A model generated the notes under the pieces. It worked only from the letters and a program-made list of their open reading frames with translations. It was not told the origin of the DNA and searched no databases. This document shows, in pieces, positions 55,677 through 64,000 of a stretch of DNA of 64,000 nt. Position 1 is the stretch's first letter, and the number at the start of each line of letters is the position of its first letter. The translations under genes were made by a program, and so were the position numbers. The stretch covers positions 1,860,001 to 1,924,000 of the forward strand of contig NZ_BCMZ01000001.1 of the NCBI RefSeq assembly GCF_001485535.1, given 5' to 3'. Source of the stretch: Halobacterium sp. CBA1132. GTDB lineage: Archaea; Halobacteriota; Halobacteria; Halobacteriales; Halobacteriaceae.

Positions 55677-56348
55677 ATGTCGCTGCCGTCCCGGTCGGAC
55701 CTCCCGTGGTATCTCGCGCCGCTACCCGACTGGCTGGAGGATGTCGCGCTCCGGTTGGCGTGGGTCATCGTCGCAATCAACCTCGCGGGCACCGCGTTCG
55801 GGTTCTGGTACTACCGCGTGCAGTTCGAGGGGACGCCGCTGGTGGCGTGGCCGGTCGTCCCGGACAGTCCCGTGGCGACGCTGTTCATCGGGCTGTCGCT
55901 GGCCGCGTACAAGCTCGATTTCGACGCCGACTGGCTGCACGCGCTGGCGTTCTTCGGCTGCATCAAACTCGGGCTGTGGACGCCGTTCGTCCAACTGGTC
56001 GTCAACGGACAGGGCGACCTCTGGTGGGTGATGTACTGGTTCCTCGTGTTGAGCCACCTCGGGATGGCCGTCGAGGCGTTCGTGATTCACCGCTACGCGC
56101 GATTCTCGGTCGGCGCCGTCGCCGTCGCGGCGGTGTGGTACGGCTTCAACGATATTGTCGACTACTTCGTCGCCGTCGCGGGCGGCCCCCACCACACGCT
56201 CCTCCGCGCGGAGGTCGTCGCCGGACTGGGCCACACGATTCCCGCCCACGACACCGCGGCGGCCGGCGCAGTGGTGCTCACGCTGCTGGCGACGTTCCTC
56301 GCGCTGTCGACGCGCGTGAAGACGCTGGAGAACCGGGTCGCCGACTGA
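55677..56348 (+). CDS. DUF1405 family membrane protein
   Basis: Membrane protein of 223 aa with six or seven hydrophobic segments. Family-typical W/Y/H-rich pieces: FGFWYYRVQF, WWVMYWFLVLSHLGMAVEAFVIH and YGFNDIVDYF. Function unknown. The ATG at 55677 gives MSLPSRSDLPWYLAPLPDW; an upstream ATG would add 9 residues. It follows the FNT-UspA gene by 49 nt and precedes the enolase-like gene by 41 nt, so the three may be co-transcribed. Confidence 0.85.
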   Translation: MSLPSRSDLPWYLAPLPDWLEDVALRLAWVIVAINLAGTAFGFWYYRVQFEGTPLVAWPVVPDSPVATLFIGLSLAAYKLDFDADWLHALAFFGCIKLGLWTPFVQLVVNGQGDLWWVMYWFLVLSHLGMAVEAFVIHRYARFSVGAVAVAAVWYGFNDIVDYFVAVAGGPHHTLLRAEVVAGLGHTIPAHDTAAAGAVVLTLLATFLALSTRVKTLENRVAD

Positions 56349-56389
56349 CCGCCGCCCGGTTTTTCCGTTCCGCCGCCCTCTGTGCGCCC

Positions 56390-57445
56390 GTGTACGACGC
56401 GATTGCCGACCTCCCCCTGACAGTCGAGTCCGTCAGTCTCGACCGCGTAGAGCGCGAGACGCCGGCGTTCACGCGCGCCACCACCGTCGTCGCGCTCTCC
56501 GGTGTCGACGAGACGGGCCGCGGCGAGGACGTCACCTACGAGACCGCCCACCACGACGCGCTCCGAGAACACGAAGAAGCCACGACCGACGGAGCGGCGT
56601 TCGACCTCGCGGGCGAGTACACGTTCGCGGAGTTCTCCGCGGCGCTCGACGACACGGACCTCTGGCCCGCGGACGACCCCGAGCGCGACGCCTTCCGGAA
56701 CTACCGCCGCTGGGGGTTCGAGGCCGCCGCGCTCGACCTCGCGCTCCGGCAGGCGGGCGAGACGCTCGCGGACCGCCTCGACCGCGCGTTCGACCCGGTG
56801 CGCTTCGTCGTCAGCAGCCGCCTCCCCGACGGCGACACCGAGCGCGTGGAGACGCTGCTCGCTCGGTACCCGGACGCCGAACTCAAACTCGACCCCACGA
56901 GCGACTGGCCCGACAAGACCTTCGAGTACCTCGCCGACACCGACGCCGTCCGCGTGTTCGACCTGAAGGGACACTACGAGGGCACCGACGTCGACCAGTC
57001 CCCGGACCCCGACCTCTACGAGCGCGTCTTCGAAACGTTCCCCGACGCCACTGTCGAGGACCCCGCGGTCACGGACGCCACCCGCGACGTCGTCGCCGGC
57101 CACGCCGAGCGCGTCGCGTGGGACGCCCCGATTCACGGCCTCGACGACGTGCTCGACACGCCCTTCGACGTGCGTTGGCTGAACGTCAAGCCCTCGCGAT
57201 TCGGCACGCTCGAATCCCTCTTCGAGACCCTCGACTGGGCGTTCGAACACGACGTCGCGCTCTACGGCGGCGGCCAGTTCGAACTCTCGGTCGGCCGCGG
57301 TCAGATTCAGGAACTCGCGAGCCTCTTCTACCCCGCCGGCCCGAACGACGTCGCGCCCGGCGCCTACAACGACCCCGAACTCCCCGAGGACCCGCCGAAA
57401 AGTCCGATTTCGGCCCCGGAGAATCACGTTGGATTTGGCCTGTAG
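56390..57445 (+). CDS. Enolase-superfamily protein of unknown function
   Basis: Protein of 351 aa with an N-terminal capping domain (YDAIADLPLTVESVSLDRVE) and a C-terminal barrel. Visible possible metal/base positions: ELKLDPTSDWPD (about residue 162-173), RVFDLKGHY, VEDPAVTD, WLNVKPSRFG (Lys, about 262-271) and the family-like ending ALYGGGQFELSVGRGQIQEL (about 283-302). Some canonical ligands are replaced, so catalysis is not assured. It starts at GTG 56390-56392. Known haloarchaeal protein, function unassigned. Confidence 0.82.
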   Translation: MYDAIADLPLTVESVSLDRVERETPAFTRATTVVALSGVDETGRGEDVTYETAHHDALREHEEATTDGAAFDLAGEYTFAEFSAALDDTDLWPADDPERDAFRNYRRWGFEAAALDLALRQAGETLADRLDRAFDPVRFVVSSRLPDGDTERVETLLARYPDAELKLDPTSDWPDKTFEYLADTDAVRVFDLKGHYEGTDVDQSPDPDLYERVFETFPDATVEDPAVTDATRDVVAGHAERVAWDAPIHGLDDVLDTPFDVRWLNVKPSRFGTLESLFETLDWAFEHDVALYGGGQFELSVGRGQIQELASLFYPAGPNDVAPGAYNDPELPEDPPKSPISAPENHVGFGL

Positions 57446-57471
57446 CTCCCTGTTTGCCGGCCACCTGGCGG

Positions 57472-57581
57472 ATTGAAAGGGCGAGGGCGGCTGCGGGAAC
57501 CCCCGCGACGCAAGCACTGTAGTGAGCGAAGCGAACGAAGCGCGCAGCGAGCGGCGGGACCGCAGACGCCCGAGGGCTTTC
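57472..57581 (-). repeat. Dispersed structured element, copy C (inverted)
   Basis: The reverse complement begins gaaagccctcggg and ends ctttcaatccg, like copies A and B. Arms 57485-57496 and 57560-57571 pair over 11 of 12 positions with yet another sequence (gggcg-ctgcgg). The core words ctcgctgcgc and gtgcttgcgtcg are kept. It lies between the convergent enolase-like gene and the HFX_2341 gene, so it may also act as a terminator there. Confidence 0.7.
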
Positions 57582-57632
57582 AGGAGGAGTGAACACCGTC
57601 GTCGAGAGCAGTAACCAAACGAGCCACCAGCG

Positions 57633-58529
57633 CTAGTCGTCGTTTTCGTGAGCGCGCACCCAGAGCTCGCCGATGCGAGACAGTCGCGTGCGATACGACT
57701 TCCCGTGTTCCTCGCGCTCGACGTACCCCTTGCCACCGGGGCCGAGTTTGTCGACGGTGTAGGTGACCTTCGACCGGAAACTGTCCGTGTACTCCTCGTT
57801 GAGTTCCGCGGCGAGCGTCTTCGCGAGGTCGCTGACGGAGTCGAACTCGCCGTGGTCGCCGAGCGTGAACAGGATGAGTTCCTCGAAGGGCTTGACGTTC
57901 GAGAAGGAGGCGACGGGGAGTTCGACGACGTGGCTGCCGTCGATTTCCTTCGCGCCGATGGTGGTGCCGCGTTCGTCGAACTCCGCGAGGAGGTCGCGGG
58001 CGTCCGCGAGTTGGTCGCGCACCTCGTCGGCGTCGACGTCGCCGTCCGCGACGGCTTCGAGGAGGTCCGCGCTCGCGCGCAGTTCCTCCGCGAGTTCGGT
58101 TTCGAGGTACTTCTCGGGGGCGGTATAGTAGGTGTGGATGCGTTCGCGGTCCTCGGGGCGTTCGACCATGATGGAGTGGGCGGCGATAGCGAACGCGAAC
58201 GAGACGGTGCGAGGCATCGACGCGATGTTCACCCAGACCTCGCCGTCGGGGTCGGCGTCGAGTTCGTCCTCGATGAGGTCGAACGCCTGCTCGAAGGCGG
58301 CGTCGTAGTCGTAGACGTCGACCACGGAGACGCGCTCGGTTTCGGCGCCGAGGAGGTTCCGGAAGTCGTCTTCGAGCTTCTGGGAGATGCGCTGGCTGTA
58401 CTCGACGTTCGCCTCGCTGCCGACCGCGCCTTCGAGGAGGACGACGCGGTCGACGGAGAGCTGTTCGCGCACGAGCGGCGCGATGAGCCGGTCGTAGTCG
58501 AAGCCGACCGGGACGACGTGCGTCTGCAT
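57633..58529 (-). CDS. HFX_2341-family transcriptional regulator (CARF-like + wHTH)
   Basis: 298 aa. Residues 1-150 are a Rossmann-like domain (MQTHVVPVGFDYDRLIAP, DRVVLLEGAVGSEANV, VWVNIASMPRTVSFAFAIAAH) resembling CARF domains of Csa3/Csm6-type proteins. The middle is helical, and residues about 205-298 form a winged helix (FEELILFTLGDHGEFDSVSDLAKTLA; KVTYTVDKLGPGGKGYVEREEHGKSY). This layout suggests a regulator controlled by a nucleotide-like ligand. No CRISPR genes are in the window. Start ATG 58527-58529. Confidence 0.85.
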   Translation of the reverse strand: MQTHVVPVGFDYDRLIAPLVREQLSVDRVVLLEGAVGSEANVEYSQRISQKLEDDFRNLLGAETERVSVVDVYDYDAAFEQAFDLIEDELDADPDGEVWVNIASMPRTVSFAFAIAAHSIMVERPEDRERIHTYYTAPEKYLETELAEELRASADLLEAVADGDVDADEVRDQLADARDLLAEFDERGTTIGAKEIDGSHVVELPVASFSNVKPFEELILFTLGDHGEFDSVSDLAKTLAAELNEEYTDSFRSKVTYTVDKLGPGGKGYVEREEHGKSYRTRLSRIGELWVRAHENDD

Positions 58530-58609
58530 GCCCGAGTCTTGGGGAATCCGGCTGAAAAGGCTACCGTGGTGGGCGTACTTACTTGCCGGACGATGCCGAT
58601 GTGGCGAGC

Positions 58610-59194
58610 ATGGATTCCAGCCGCGCTCGCGCGTTCGGCGGCACGCTGCTCGTCGTCGGCGGCGTGCTGACGATACTCGGATTCGTCACCGCGGAAGTGC
58701 TCTACCCGGGGTACAGTGCGGCCGACCAGACGATAAGCGCGCTCGGCGCGGCGGACGCGCCCGCGGCGCCCCAAGTCGTGTTCAACGGAACGATGATAGT
58801 CACGGGGCTCGCGATGGCGTTCGTCGCAGTCCTCCTCCACACGGTGTACGGCCGCGTGCTGCTCACGGGCATCGTCGCGGCCGCGGGAGTCGGCGTCGTC
58901 GGCGTAGGCGTGTTCCCCTCTCAGACCGGCGCCCCGCACTTCGTCGCCGCGATGGTCGCGTTCGCGGGTCTCGGGTGCGCGGCGCTCGCTGCGGCGGCCA
59001 CGGTCCGGGGGCCGATGCGGTACGTCTCCGTCGCGCTCGGCGTCTCCGAGTTGCTCGCGCTCGTCCTGTTCGTGGCGCTGGGCGACGGGACGCCGCTCGG
59101 TATCGGCGGCATCGAACGGTGGGTAGCGTACCTCGGGGTCGCGTGGGTGCTGGCGTTCGGCGGCTACCTGCTCGGCGGCGCCGACGCGAGTTAG
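58610..59194 (+). CDS. DUF998 family membrane protein
   Basis: Membrane protein of 194 aa with six hydrophobic segments, a DUF998 match by pattern ([16 protein letters not shown], residues about 33-48; [17 protein letters not shown]). Function unknown. The ATG at 58610 is used; an in-frame ATG 27 nt upstream is possible. It shares its stop codon region (ttag) with the convergent isochorismatase gene. Confidence 0.85.
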   Translation: MDSSRARAFGGTLLVVGGVLTILGFVTAEVLYPGYSAADQTISALGAADAPAAPQVVFNGTMIVTGLAMAFVAVLLHTVYGRVLLTGIVAAAGVGVVGVGVFPSQTGAPHFVAAMVAFAGLGCAALAAAATVRGPMRYVSVALGVSELLALVLFVALGDGTPLGIGGIERWVAYLGVAWVLAFGGYLLGGADAS

Positions 59195-59742
59195 ACGAGG
59201 GCGTCGGTGGTCACGACATCCGCGAACTCGCCGCGGAGGTGCGCGAGCGCCGCGCGGTGGTTGGCCGCGGCGTCGATGGTGCCGCCGTCGTGGGTCTCGC
59301 GGGCGAACGTCGCGGTGGCGTCCGCGACCACCGACACGTCGAAACCCAGGTTCTCGGCCATCCTGGTGGTCGTGGAGACGCAGTGGTCGGTCGTCAACCC
59401 ACAGACGACGAGTTCGTCGTGACCGCGCTCGCGCAGCCAGGCTTCGAGGTCGGTGTCGACGAACGCACTGTTGACGCGCTTCACGAACACCGGTTCGTCG
59501 TCCGCAGGCGCCGTCTCGGGCTTCCACGCGAACCCGGGTTCGTCGGCGCGCAGCGGGCTGTCGGGCTCCGTGGAGTCGTGGCGGGCGTGGACGACGGGGT
59601 CGCCGCGCTCGCGCCACGCCGCCAGCAGCCGGGCGGCGTTCGCTTCGGCGTCGGGGTTGTTGCGCTCGCCGTAGGCGGGGTCGTCGAACCCCGTCTGGAA
59701 GTCCACGAGCAGGAGCACGCGCCCCGTCGCGCCCGCCGTCAC
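59191..59742 (-). CDS. Isochorismatase-family cysteine hydrolase
   Basis: 183 aa. Catalytic triad: Asp in [11 protein letters not shown] (about residue 14), Lys in FVKRVNSAF and Cys in [14 protein letters not shown] (about 123), with a cis-peptide strand nearby. Family members hydrolyse nicotinamide, ureidoglycolate-type amides or isochorismate; the substrate is not clear here. It starts at GTG 59740-59742, overlapping the YqcI/YcgG gene by 4 nt (GTGA), so the two are coupled. Confidence 0.88.
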   Translation of the reverse strand: MTAGATGRVLLLVDFQTGFDDPAYGERNNPDAEANAARLLAAWRERGDPVVHARHDSTEPDSPLRADEPGFAWKPETAPADDEPVFVKRVNSAFVDTDLEAWLRERGHDELVVCGLTTDHCVSTTTRMAENLGFDVSVVADATATFARETHDGGTIDAAANHRAALAHLRGEFADVVTTDALV

Positions 59743-60503
59743 GCTGTCACCTTCAGCGGGCACGTCTCCGGCGCCTGGTCGTCGTCCTCGCTGAGGAGGT
59801 ACTGCGGCCACTCGCGGTCGCCCTCGTTCCCCCACTCGCCGAGGTCGGCGTGGGGGCACGCCGCGTCGTCGTACGCTTCGAGCCGGCTGCGGATGCGGTC
59901 GCGGGCCTGCTGGCCGGCGTCGGTGTCGCCCGTGATGCCCTCGAAGATGGTGCGCGGCTGGAAGGTGACTTCGAGGCCGACCGGGCACTTCCGGCTCTGC
60001 CGGGTGTCGTAGAACGGCGCGCGGGCGGTCGGGAAGATGGGTTCGCCGCCGAAGCAGAACTCCCAGTAGGGGTCGTCGGGGTCGGTGGGGATGTCGGCGG
60101 GCCACGGCTCGGGGTCCTCGACGTGGAGGAACTGGAGGACGTGCCAGAAGTGCTCGTGCCAGCGCGCCTCCGGCAGCGACTCCTCGGGCGGCGCGAAGAA
60201 CACCGCGAAGCTCACGCGGTCGCCGTGGTCCTCGTAGACGTCCAGAAACTCCAGCAGCGCGTCGCGGAGCGCGAACAGCGCGTCCGGGTGCGTCATCGAG
60301 TCCACGAACGCGTACAGCGGCCGCCCCTCCTCGACGGACGCCTTCCCGAAGAAACAGGGGAACGGCTCGCCGTCGCGCTCGCCGGTGACGGACTCGGTGA
60401 AGTTCCGGAAGTGGCGCTGCGCCCACTCGGGGACGGCGCCGGCCTCGACGCGCTCGGTGGCGGTCTCGTGGTCGAGGACCGCGCCCAGTTCGGCCTCGTT
60501 CAT
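59739..60503 (-). CDS. YqcI/YcgG family protein
   Basis: 254 aa. Family pattern: [64 protein letters not shown] (in segments) and a C-terminal [10 protein letters not shown]. Related bacterial proteins include guanitoxin-pathway heme-type oxygenases (GntA); here the substrate is unknown. Start ATG 60501-60503. It overlaps the isochorismatase gene by 4 nt. Pairing with an amide hydrolase suggests breakdown or making of an N-oxygenated compound (inference). Confidence 0.83.
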   Translation of the reverse strand: MNEAELGAVLDHETATERVEAGAVPEWAQRHFRNFTESVTGERDGEPFPCFFGKASVEEGRPLYAFVDSMTHPDALFALRDALLEFLDVYEDHGDRVSFAVFFAPPEESLPEARWHEHFWHVLQFLHVEDPEPWPADIPTDPDDPYWEFCFGGEPIFPTARAPFYDTRQSRKCPVGLEVTFQPRTIFEGITGDTDAGQQARDRIRSRLEAYDDAACPHADLGEWGNEGDREWPQYLLSEDDDQAPETCPLKVTA

Positions 60504-60650
60504 GGCCGAACGTGTGCAGCCGTCCCCCTTCTGTGTTTCCCGCGGCCACAGTTCGTTCGACGCTCGTGCGAAACGCCGCCGCCGAGCCGGGGATTTCTGG
60601 TGGTTCGTCGAGACCGTCAGCGGTTTCTCCGGCTCGCGCCAACCGCAACT

Positions 60651-60932
60651 ATGAGCAAGTGGCTGTCGTCGGGGCTGCGCCGCGACGTCTGCGTGGTCGT
60701 CGCCAGCGAGGGCGACCCCACCCAGCAGTCGGTCAAGCGCGCCATCGAGCGGAAGAACGACGAGCGCATCCGCCCGAAGCGGTTCAACGGCGCAGTGCGG
60801 AAACTCGAAGACGCGGGGTTCGTCGAGCGCGAACGGGACGGCGTTCACGACCGCCTCCTGCTCACGGATGCGGGCGAGCGACGCCTCCGCGAGCACCGCG
60901 AGTGGGTCGACGAGCGGCTCGCGGACTGGTAG
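60651..60932 (+). CDS. Winged-helix DNA-binding protein
   Basis: 93-aa single-domain wHTH: RRDVCVVVASEGDPTQQSVKRAIERKNDERIRPKRFNGAVRKLEDAGFVERERDGVHDRLLLTDAG in segments, ending with a helix REHREWVDERL. It resembles PadR/MarR-type small archaeal regulators. ATG 60651. Divergent from the YqcI gene (147-bp gap) and directly abutting the convergent symporter gene with no nucleotide between the stops. Confidence 0.82.
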   Translation: MSKWLSSGLRRDVCVVVASEGDPTQQSVKRAIERKNDERIRPKRFNGAVRKLEDAGFVERERDGVHDRLLLTDAGERRLREHREWVDERLADW

Positions 60933-62414
60933 CTAGTCGGCGCCCTCGAAGTAGACGCTGGCGTCCTCGCTGGTGGCTTGCGCGGTCACCGCGGAGACGC
61001 CGACCGTGAGCACGAGCCCGATAGCCATCCCGACGACCGAGGGGAGCCAGCCCCAGTAGGCGTCCGCAAACACGGGAAAGCCGCCGACGTAGACGGTGGG
61101 GCCGAACACCGTCACGAGATAGAACAGTTGGCTGCCGCCGACGCCCGCGAGCATCCCCGAGCGCGTGGTGTTGCGCCAGTAGAGCGCGACGCCGACCGGG
61201 AGCGCTAGCTGGGCGAAGCCGCCGAACGCCGTCTCCCCGATGGAGACGAGCGTGCCGGGCGTGAACAGGCTGGCGACGAACGTCGCCGAGGCGAAGACGA
61301 CGACGCCGATTCGACCCAGTTTGTTCTCGTAGCGCTCGCTGGCGTCGGCGTTCACGAACGGCCGGTAGAGGTCGCGCGTGAAGTACGACGCCCCGGACAG
61401 CAGCATCGAGTCCGAGGAGCTCATCATCGCGGCGAGCGCGCCCGCGACGACGAGCGCGGCGAACCAGCCCGGCGTGTACTCCGCGAGCAGCACGGGGAGG
61501 ATGTTCCCGCCGTCGGGCATCGCGAGGCCGACGCCCTGCGCCCACGACCCGAGCAGGAACGCGGGCACGAACAGCAACACGACCAGCACCGGCCACAGCG
61601 CGAACGTGCGCTTGAGGACTTTCTCGGACTTCCCGACGAAGAACCGCTGGTTCACCTGCGGGAACATCGTCACGCCGAACGCGATGCCGATTGCTTGGGA
61701 GAGCATCCACTGCGGCGAGTAGACGCCGCCGCCGAGCGCGCGGAACTCCGCGGGCATCGCCGCGCCGATGCCGCCGGGTTCGGCGGCGAGCGCGCTGGCT
61801 ATCCACGCGAACGCCAGCCACACCATCGACAGCATGAACACGCCCTGCAGGGTGTCTGTCCACGCGACGCCGCGCATCCCCGAGAGCACGACGTACGCAA
61901 TCATGAACAGCGTGATGAAGCCCGCGCCTGCCCAGTACGGGACCGCGCCGCTCGTGAGCGCTTCGAGCGCGGTGCCGGCGCCGACCTGCTGGAGCATCAC
62001 GTACGGGAACAGCCAGAAGATGCTGACCGCGGCGACCAGCCCCCGCAGCGTCTTCGAGCCGAAGCGGTCGCCGAGCATCTCGCCGAGCGTGACGTAGCCG
62101 TGCGCGCGGCCGAGCAGCCACTGGCGGTAGCCCAGCAGGTACCACAGCAGGCCGAAGAGGACGCCGTCCATCAGCCCCATCACGAGAATCCACTCGGGGC
62201 CGAAGTTGTAGGCAGTGTTCGGGCCGCCGAAGAACGTGAACGCCGAGAGGAGGGTGGCGAACGTCGTGAACAGCAACACCCCAGTACCGAGCCCGCGGCC
62301 CGCGAGGTAGTAGTCCTCGGCGGTCTGGTCGGTGACGCGGTACGCGACGGCGCCGACGGCGAGCGCGACGACCATGTACGCCGCGACGATGCTGATTTCG
62401 AGGAGCGCGCTCAT
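60933..62414 (-). CDS. Sodium:solute symporter (SSS family)
   Basis: Na+-driven transporter of 493 aa with about 13 helices. Patterns: DQTAEDYYLAGRGLGTGVLLFTTFATLLSAFTFFGGP in segments (residues about 29-65) and the SSS signature region ALAAMMSSSDSMLLSGASYFTRDLY. Substrate is probably a small organic molecule such as a carboxylate or proline; not determinable here. ATG 62412-62414 overlaps the DUF3311 gene by 4 nt. Confidence 0.95.
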   Translation of the reverse strand: MSALLEISIVAAYMVVALAVGAVAYRVTDQTAEDYYLAGRGLGTGVLLFTTFATLLSAFTFFGGPNTAYNFGPEWILVMGLMDGVLFGLLWYLLGYRQWLLGRAHGYVTLGEMLGDRFGSKTLRGLVAAVSIFWLFPYVMLQQVGAGTALEALTSGAVPYWAGAGFITLFMIAYVVLSGMRGVAWTDTLQGVFMLSMVWLAFAWIASALAAEPGGIGAAMPAEFRALGGGVYSPQWMLSQAIGIAFGVTMFPQVNQRFFVGKSEKVLKRTFALWPVLVVLLFVPAFLLGSWAQGVGLAMPDGGNILPVLLAEYTPGWFAALVVAGALAAMMSSSDSMLLSGASYFTRDLYRPFVNADASERYENKLGRIGVVVFASATFVASLFTPGTLVSIGETAFGGFAQLALPVGVALYWRNTTRSGMLAGVGGSQLFYLVTVFGPTVYVGGFPVFADAYWGWLPSVVGMAIGLVLTVGVSAVTAQATSEDASVYFEGAD

Positions 62415-62620
62415 CGCGCCACCCCCGCGAACAGCCCCCAGTCGCGGCGCGCGAACACGGCGAACGCCGCGGCGGTGACGACCATCCACCCGATGTGCCA
62501 CCAAATCCACACCGGGAGACCGGCGACCATCGACGCGTCGTCCCACAGGAACCACGGAATGGCGAGCGCGGCGAGTACGACGAAGCCGATTCCCCAACCG
62601 ACCGCCGAACGTGAAGGCAT
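62411..62620 (-). CDS. DUF3311 family small membrane protein
   Basis: 69 aa with two hydrophobic helices (residues about 7-25 and 38-58) and the family pattern FLWDDASMVAGLPVWIWWHIGW. DUF3311 proteins usually stand directly upstream of SSS symporters, as here with a 4-nt overlap, and are probably small auxiliary subunits. The TATA-like element at 62648-62654 suggests a leaderless mRNA. Confidence 0.88.
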   Translation of the reverse strand: MPSRSAVGWGIGFVVLAALAIPWFLWDDASMVAGLPVWIWWHIGWMVVTAAAFAVFARRDWGLFAGVAR

Positions 62621-62856
62621 CGTATTGCAACGTGCCTACCTACTTCGGTTAAATGTTGCTGAAAACCTCTGTACTCGCTACCAGAGAAAATTTTTCTACA
62701 GTTTATCGGAGTGACACCGCTCGCTCTCGTGACAGGCGAGTTCGGCACTCGAACGAATCCAGTGAGACCGTCAGCCAGCGGCTACCAGTCACCGCTAACG
62801 ACGTCGCGACAGCTATTTCCCGGACGCCACCATACTTCTAGGAGAGAACAATACTG
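62621..62856. other. Divergent intergenic region symporter operon / dnaG
   Basis: AT-richer than most of the window. For the minus-strand operon, atttaac at 62648-62654 lies about 28 nt before its ATG. A palindrome agaaaa-t-ttttct (62695-62707) lies further up and may be an operator. For dnaG, taggagag 12-18 nt before the ATG is a ribosome-binding candidate, so that mRNA may have a leader. No gene seen. Confidence 0.5.
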
Positions 62857-64000
62857 ATGGAGGACACCGCGAAGTACCTCATTCACGCGGACTTCGTCGC
62901 CGACGGAGTCGTCGAGCGCACCGACGTCGTCGGCGCCGCCTTCGGGCAGACGGAGGGCCTGCTCGGCGACGACCTCGACATCCGCGACCTGCAGGACTCC
63001 GCGAAACTCGGCCGCATCGACGTCTCCGTCGACAGCGAGGGCGGCCAGTCCTTCGGCACCATTACTATCGCGTCCAGCCTCGACCGCGTCGAGACGGCGA
63101 CGCTCGCGGCGGCGTTGGAAGCCGTCGAGCGCATCGGTCCGTGTCGCGCGCAGGTCGAGGTCGAACGCATCGAGGACGTGCGCGCCGCCAAGCGCCGGGA
63201 GATCGTCGACCGCGCGAAGGAACTGCTCGCGTCGGCGTTCGACGAGGGCGCCATCGACTCCGAGGACATCCTCCGCGAGGTCCGCGAGAGCGTCCGCGTC
63301 GAGGACGCCACCGAGTACGAGGGCCTCCCGGCGGGGCCGAACGTCGCGACGAGCGATGCCGTACTCGTCGTGGAGGGGCGCGCGGACGTGGTGAACCTCC
63401 TCCAGTACGGCATCAAGAACGCCGTCGCCGTCGAGGGGACGAACGTCCCGGACGCCGTCGCGGCCCTCACGCGCGAGCGCACCGCGACCGCGTTCCTCGA
63501 CGGCGACCGGGGTGGCGACCTCATCCTCCGGGAACTCCGGCAGGTCGGCGACCTCGACTACGTCGCGCGGCCGCCCGACGGCGAGTCCGTCGAGGACCTC
63601 TCCCGGGGGGCCGTCGACGCCGCGCTCCGCGAGAAGACCCCCGCGGACTCCGCGACGCTCGTGAGCGAGGACGACGGCGACGCGGAGCGAGACGAGTCGA
63701 GCGCGGACGCAGCGACTTCGGCCGTCGAGCCGACGCCCGGCGACGAGGCGACCGCGGCGACCGACGGCAGTGCGACACCCGCGCCCGCATCCGCCACGGC
63801 GGGTGCGGTCCAGACCGAACGCGAGGCCGCGCCGGAATCGCCCGAACCCGCCTCGAAAACGGTCGCCGACCACGTCGAAGCGGTCGTCGGCTCCGGGACG
63901 GTTCGACTGCTGGACGACGACCTCAGCGTGCTCGCGGAAGCGGACGCGGACGGCGCGGCAGCCGCACTCGACTCCGCGACGACCGTGCCGCGCGTCGTGG
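62857..64000 (+). CDS. dnaG: DnaG-like primase (archaeal), 3' end outside window
   Basis: First 381 residues of archaeal DnaG. It starts MEDTAKYLIHADFVADGVVER, then a helical N-terminal domain, and a Toprim domain with VLVVEGRADVVNLLQYG (about residues 171-187) and FLDGDRGGD (about 213-221), which hold the catalytic Glu and DxD acids. After about residue 245 the protein becomes a long Ala/Glu/Thr/Pro-rich acidic linker. Archaeal DnaG acts with the exosome in RNA handling and can also prime. The frame is open to the window end. Confidence 0.95.
   Translation, partial: MEDTAKYLIHADFVADGVVERTDVVGAAFGQTEGLLGDDLDIRDLQDSAKLGRIDVSVDSEGGQSFGTITIASSLDRVETATLAAALEAVERIGPCRAQVEVERIEDVRAAKRREIVDRAKELLASAFDEGAIDSEDILREVRESVRVEDATEYEGLPAGPNVATSDAVLVVEGRADVVNLLQYGIKNAVAVEGTNVPDAVAALTRERTATAFLDGDRGGDLILRELRQVGDLDYVARPPDGESVEDLSRGAVDAALREKTPADSATLVSEDDGDAERDESSADAATSAVEPTPGDEATAATDGSATPAPASATAGAVQTEREAAPESPEPASKTVADHVEAVVGSGTVRLLDDDLSVLAEADADGAAAALDSATTVPRVV

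Overview
The window is chromosomal DNA of a haloarchaeon (class Halobacteria). The evidence is high GC with strong G/C bias at codon third positions, very acidic proteins, archaeal genes (Cdc48/CdcH, ribosomal protein S8e, archaeal DnaG, two-subunit GMP synthase, type-I Idi, haloarchaea-only families such as DUF5815, DUF6149, DUF7124 and HFX_2341), Tat-type lipoprotein signals and TATA boxes about 25-30 nt before start codons, as in leaderless transcripts. A complete Leu/Ile/Val pathway is present. I cannot name the genus safely. I found no rRNA, tRNA, CRISPR array, insertion sequence, integrase or phage gene, so this looks like core chromosome with scattered accessory genes.

Layout. 1-4,160: end of a Cdc48-type AAA ATPase, a DMT exporter, rps8e, and a DUF2240 pair. 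4,163-9,191: a Vms1/Ankzf1-type ribosome rescue factor, a two-gene unit resembling DgcN-DgcA (amino-acid N-acetylation and racemisation), and a bacterial-type threonyl-tRNA synthetase. 9,213-14,772: a membrane/stress block with a ClC channel, a UspA protein, PspA, and two paralogous four-helix membrane proteins flanking PspA and an alpha/beta hydrolase. 14,848-20,152: pyrG-guaAb-DUF7126, a cupin, 5-formyl-THF cyclo-ligase and a medium-chain dehydrogenase. 20,334-24,570: a secreted sequon-rich acidic protein, MoaB with a His/Asp/Glu tail, a second dehydrogenase, a JAMM (desampylase-like) protease, Idi lacking the catalytic Cys, and an Lrp regulator divergent from carA. 24,668-30,537: carA and carB, facing each other across a three-gene DUF7504/membrane operon and one small membrane gene.

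30,538-43,115: DUF5815 with a duplicated 3' end, an ABC-2 exporter, two flavoproteins, a Tat-lipoprotein HtrA-like protease, homoserine kinase, and a wtpABC tungstate/molybdate importer. 43,226-51,380: the branched-chain amino-acid cluster. A short leuA has its own promoter. A seven-gene chain ilvB-ilvN-ilvC-orf-leuC-leuD-leuB follows, in which every junction overlaps by 4 or 8 nt. 51,766-64,000: a DUF2269-like membrane protein, pdxS, a formate/nitrite-transporter fused to two UspA domains, DUF1405, an enolase-superfamily protein, a CARF-like HFX_2341 regulator, DUF998, an isochorismatase/YqcI pair, a wHTH protein, a sodium:solute symporter with its DUF3311 partner, and the 5' part of dnaG.

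The least expected DNA feature is a dispersed element of about 105-110 bp in three intergenic places (31,459-31,569; 52,559-52,661; 57,472-57,581, the last inverted). The copies share their ends and core, but each carries a different pair of complementary arms, as if structure rather than sequence is conserved. Other points of interest are the FNT-UspA-UspA fusion, the PspA island with paralogous membrane partners, the DgcNA-like pair in an organism without murein, the Cys-less Idi, and convergent genes that share their stop codons.
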